Origin: Pithys albifrons albifrons
Lineage: Eukaryota > Chordata > Aves > Passeriformes > Thamnophilidae
Assembly (NCBI RefSeq): GCF_047495875.1
Contig: NC_092464.1
Coordinates: 8,156,737 to 8,220,736 of the forward strand
Direction: 5' to 3'
DNA: 64,000 bases
Below, piece after piece: positions 62,812 through 64,000 of this stretch; position 1 is the first letter of the stretch, and each line of letters begins with the position of its first letter. The notes below the pieces were generated by a model. The model was not told the origin of the DNA and did no database searches. It saw nothing but the letters and a program-made list of their open reading frames with translations. The translations under genes were made by a program, and so were the position numbers.

Positions 62812-63403
62812 ATAGAATCATAGAATCAACTGGTTTGGAAAAGACTTCTGAGATCATCGAGTCCAACTCTTGGTCCAACTCCAGTCCCTTTACCAGATCA
62901 TGGCACTCAGTGCCACGGCCAATCTGCATTTAAAAATCTCCAGGGATGGTGAATCCACCACCTCTCTGGGCAGGCCGTTCCAATGTCTGATTACTCTCTC
63001 TGGAAAGAATTTTTTTCTGATCTCCAACTTAAATTTCCCCTGGCAGAGCTTAAGCCCGTGCCCCCTTGTCCTATTGCTGAGTGCCTGGGAGAAAAGACCA
63101 ACCCCCACCTGGCCAGAACTTCCCTTCAGATAGTTCTAGACAGTGATGAGGTCACCTCTGAGCCTCCTCTTCTCCAGGCTAAACAACCCCAGCTCCTTCA
63201 GCCTCTCCCCATAGGGCCTATGCTCCAGTCCCTTCACCAGCATTGTTGCTCTTCTCTGGACCTGCTCCAGCACCTCAATATCCTTTCTGAACTGAGGGAC
63301 CCAGAACTGAACACAGTACTCAAGGTGTGGCCTCACCAACGCAGAGTACAGGGGAAGGATCACTTCCCTGGTCCTGCTGGCCACGCTATTTTTGATACCT
63401 AAA
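62812..63403 (-). mobile_element. CR1 LINE, best preserved copy, ORF2 C-terminus
   Basis: About 590 bp from the octamer tail (ATAGAATCATAGAATCAAC) at the left through the 3' untranslated region into ORF2. The minus frame from 63384 encodes [24 protein letters not shown] text (here [20 protein letters not shown]), then [20 protein letters not shown] and [15 protein letters not shown]. It meets one TAG at 63138-63136, where the family normally has a tyrosine codon, and continues in the same frame through VGVGLFSQ, LKLCQGKFKLEIRKKFFPER and HWNGLPREVVDSPSLE to its natural end near 62890. With one nonsense change and no frameshift it is the youngest-looking CR1 here. It is 5'-truncated after about 63403 and so immobile. 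Confidence 0.95.
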
Positions 63404-64000
63404 TGTGAGCCAGCCCACTAAGTTCCCATGACAATGGAGGCTGTTGATTAAATTAGTGGAGTCAGAAGAATTCAGGTCACCCTAAGACAGAAATCTATGT
63501 CTTATCAATTGAACCGTGCCCGGAACTCCATTAACTGCATTGACTGGATCTCCATGGTCTGTAGTGGGAACTTGGAGTTGTGGTTTGTGTGGTCACACTC
63601 CACTATCACTCTTCAAGCCCAATTCCACCATAAATGCTGAGTAATCCTCTCTGTCTTTTTTAGTTTTAGCATTGCATGAGACTCTGCATATGTAGTTTAT
63701 TATAGCCCTATGAAGGTTGTCATAGTGGAAGTGGCAATAAATAGGACATTAGGTCAAAAAAATGCCTGTGAGGGATTTGGGTGCTCTATGACAATTATAC
63801 TTACCATTTTGATGTAAAATTCATCAAAAGGGAAACAGTTAATGAAATGATTGTCCCTGTTCAGAGTTTATTTAAATTTCACGGCTTAGAATCTGTTGAG
63901 GAGACCTGAACAGATATTGCTATTCCCCCAACTCGGTTGTCTCACAGCCATCTATACATTGAGGGCAAATTGAGTGTTTTTGCTCAGCTGACACGTTTTA
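63404..64000. other. Right edge, no gene recognised
   Basis: A 52-nt minus-strand block (63856-63805) ends at a strong donor (AAAATG then gtaagtat) and is open (contains NHFINCFPFDEFYIKM), but its acceptor has almost no polypyrimidine tract. No repeat is seen after the CR1. Confidence 0.4.

Noticed and set aside
1..64000. tRNA, rRNA, spliceosomal RNA or mitochondrial insertions
   Set aside because: I looked for tRNA box B (GGTTCGA) and known small RNA starts and saw no convincing match; a covariance-model search would be needed to exclude them.

Overview
This window reads as nuclear DNA from a bird, probably a songbird or close relative. The evidence is a set of CR1 LINEs whose 3' tails carry the (ATTCTATG)n octamer, and a solo long terminal repeat that starts TGTCCTGGTTTCAGC and ends GGTTAAACCACAACA, a form very common in bird introns and intergenic DNA. 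The sequence is AT-rich, CpG-poor and full of stop codons in all frames. I recognise no complete protein-coding gene and no rRNA, tRNA or CRISPR array. The most likely setting is a long intron, or an intergenic region between vertebrate genes.

Layout. The left edge (about 360-930) is a GC- and CpG-rich island, and much of it is built from eight copies of a 43-bp minisatellite; it could be a promoter CpG island. From about 0.9 to 24 kb the DNA is mostly unique and AT-rich, with one short CR1 piece at 9.9 kb, an ATCC microsatellite at 18.8 kb and a 268-nt uninterrupted purine tract at 22.0-22.3 kb made of (AAAGG)35 that grades into G-rich units. CR1 copies lie at 24.7-25.0 (-), 37.2-37.8 (+), 40.3-40.7 (-) and 62.8-63.4 kb (-). 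A much older, reverse-transcriptase-bearing CR1 lies at about 50.2-51.4 kb (+). The LTR is at 46.47-47.04 kb.

Possible exons. Several places combine a strong polypyrimidine tract and AG, an open frame and a GT donor. The best on the + strand are a three-block chain at 7803-7945, 11269-11316 and 11533-11563 with compatible phases and a stop, and single blocks at 15229-15410 and 24291-24465. On the - strand there is a possible terminal exon at 60772-60916 with AATAAA signals downstream of its stop, and possible upstream blocks up to 63856. I recognise none of the encoded peptides. Pseudo-exons of this quality are expected by chance several times per strand in 64 kb of AT-rich vertebrate DNA, so all are given low confidence.

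Non-coding signal. Some unique stretches (about 2.45-2.65, 8.33-8.72, 42.72-43.15, 46.14-46.26, 48.95-49.65, 54.88-55.02 and 58.18-58.33 kb) are dense in homeodomain-type TAAT/ATTA cores mixed with non-repetitive sequence, which is the look of conserved developmental enhancers. This is a visual impression only and needs an alignment. I found no convincing new biological system.
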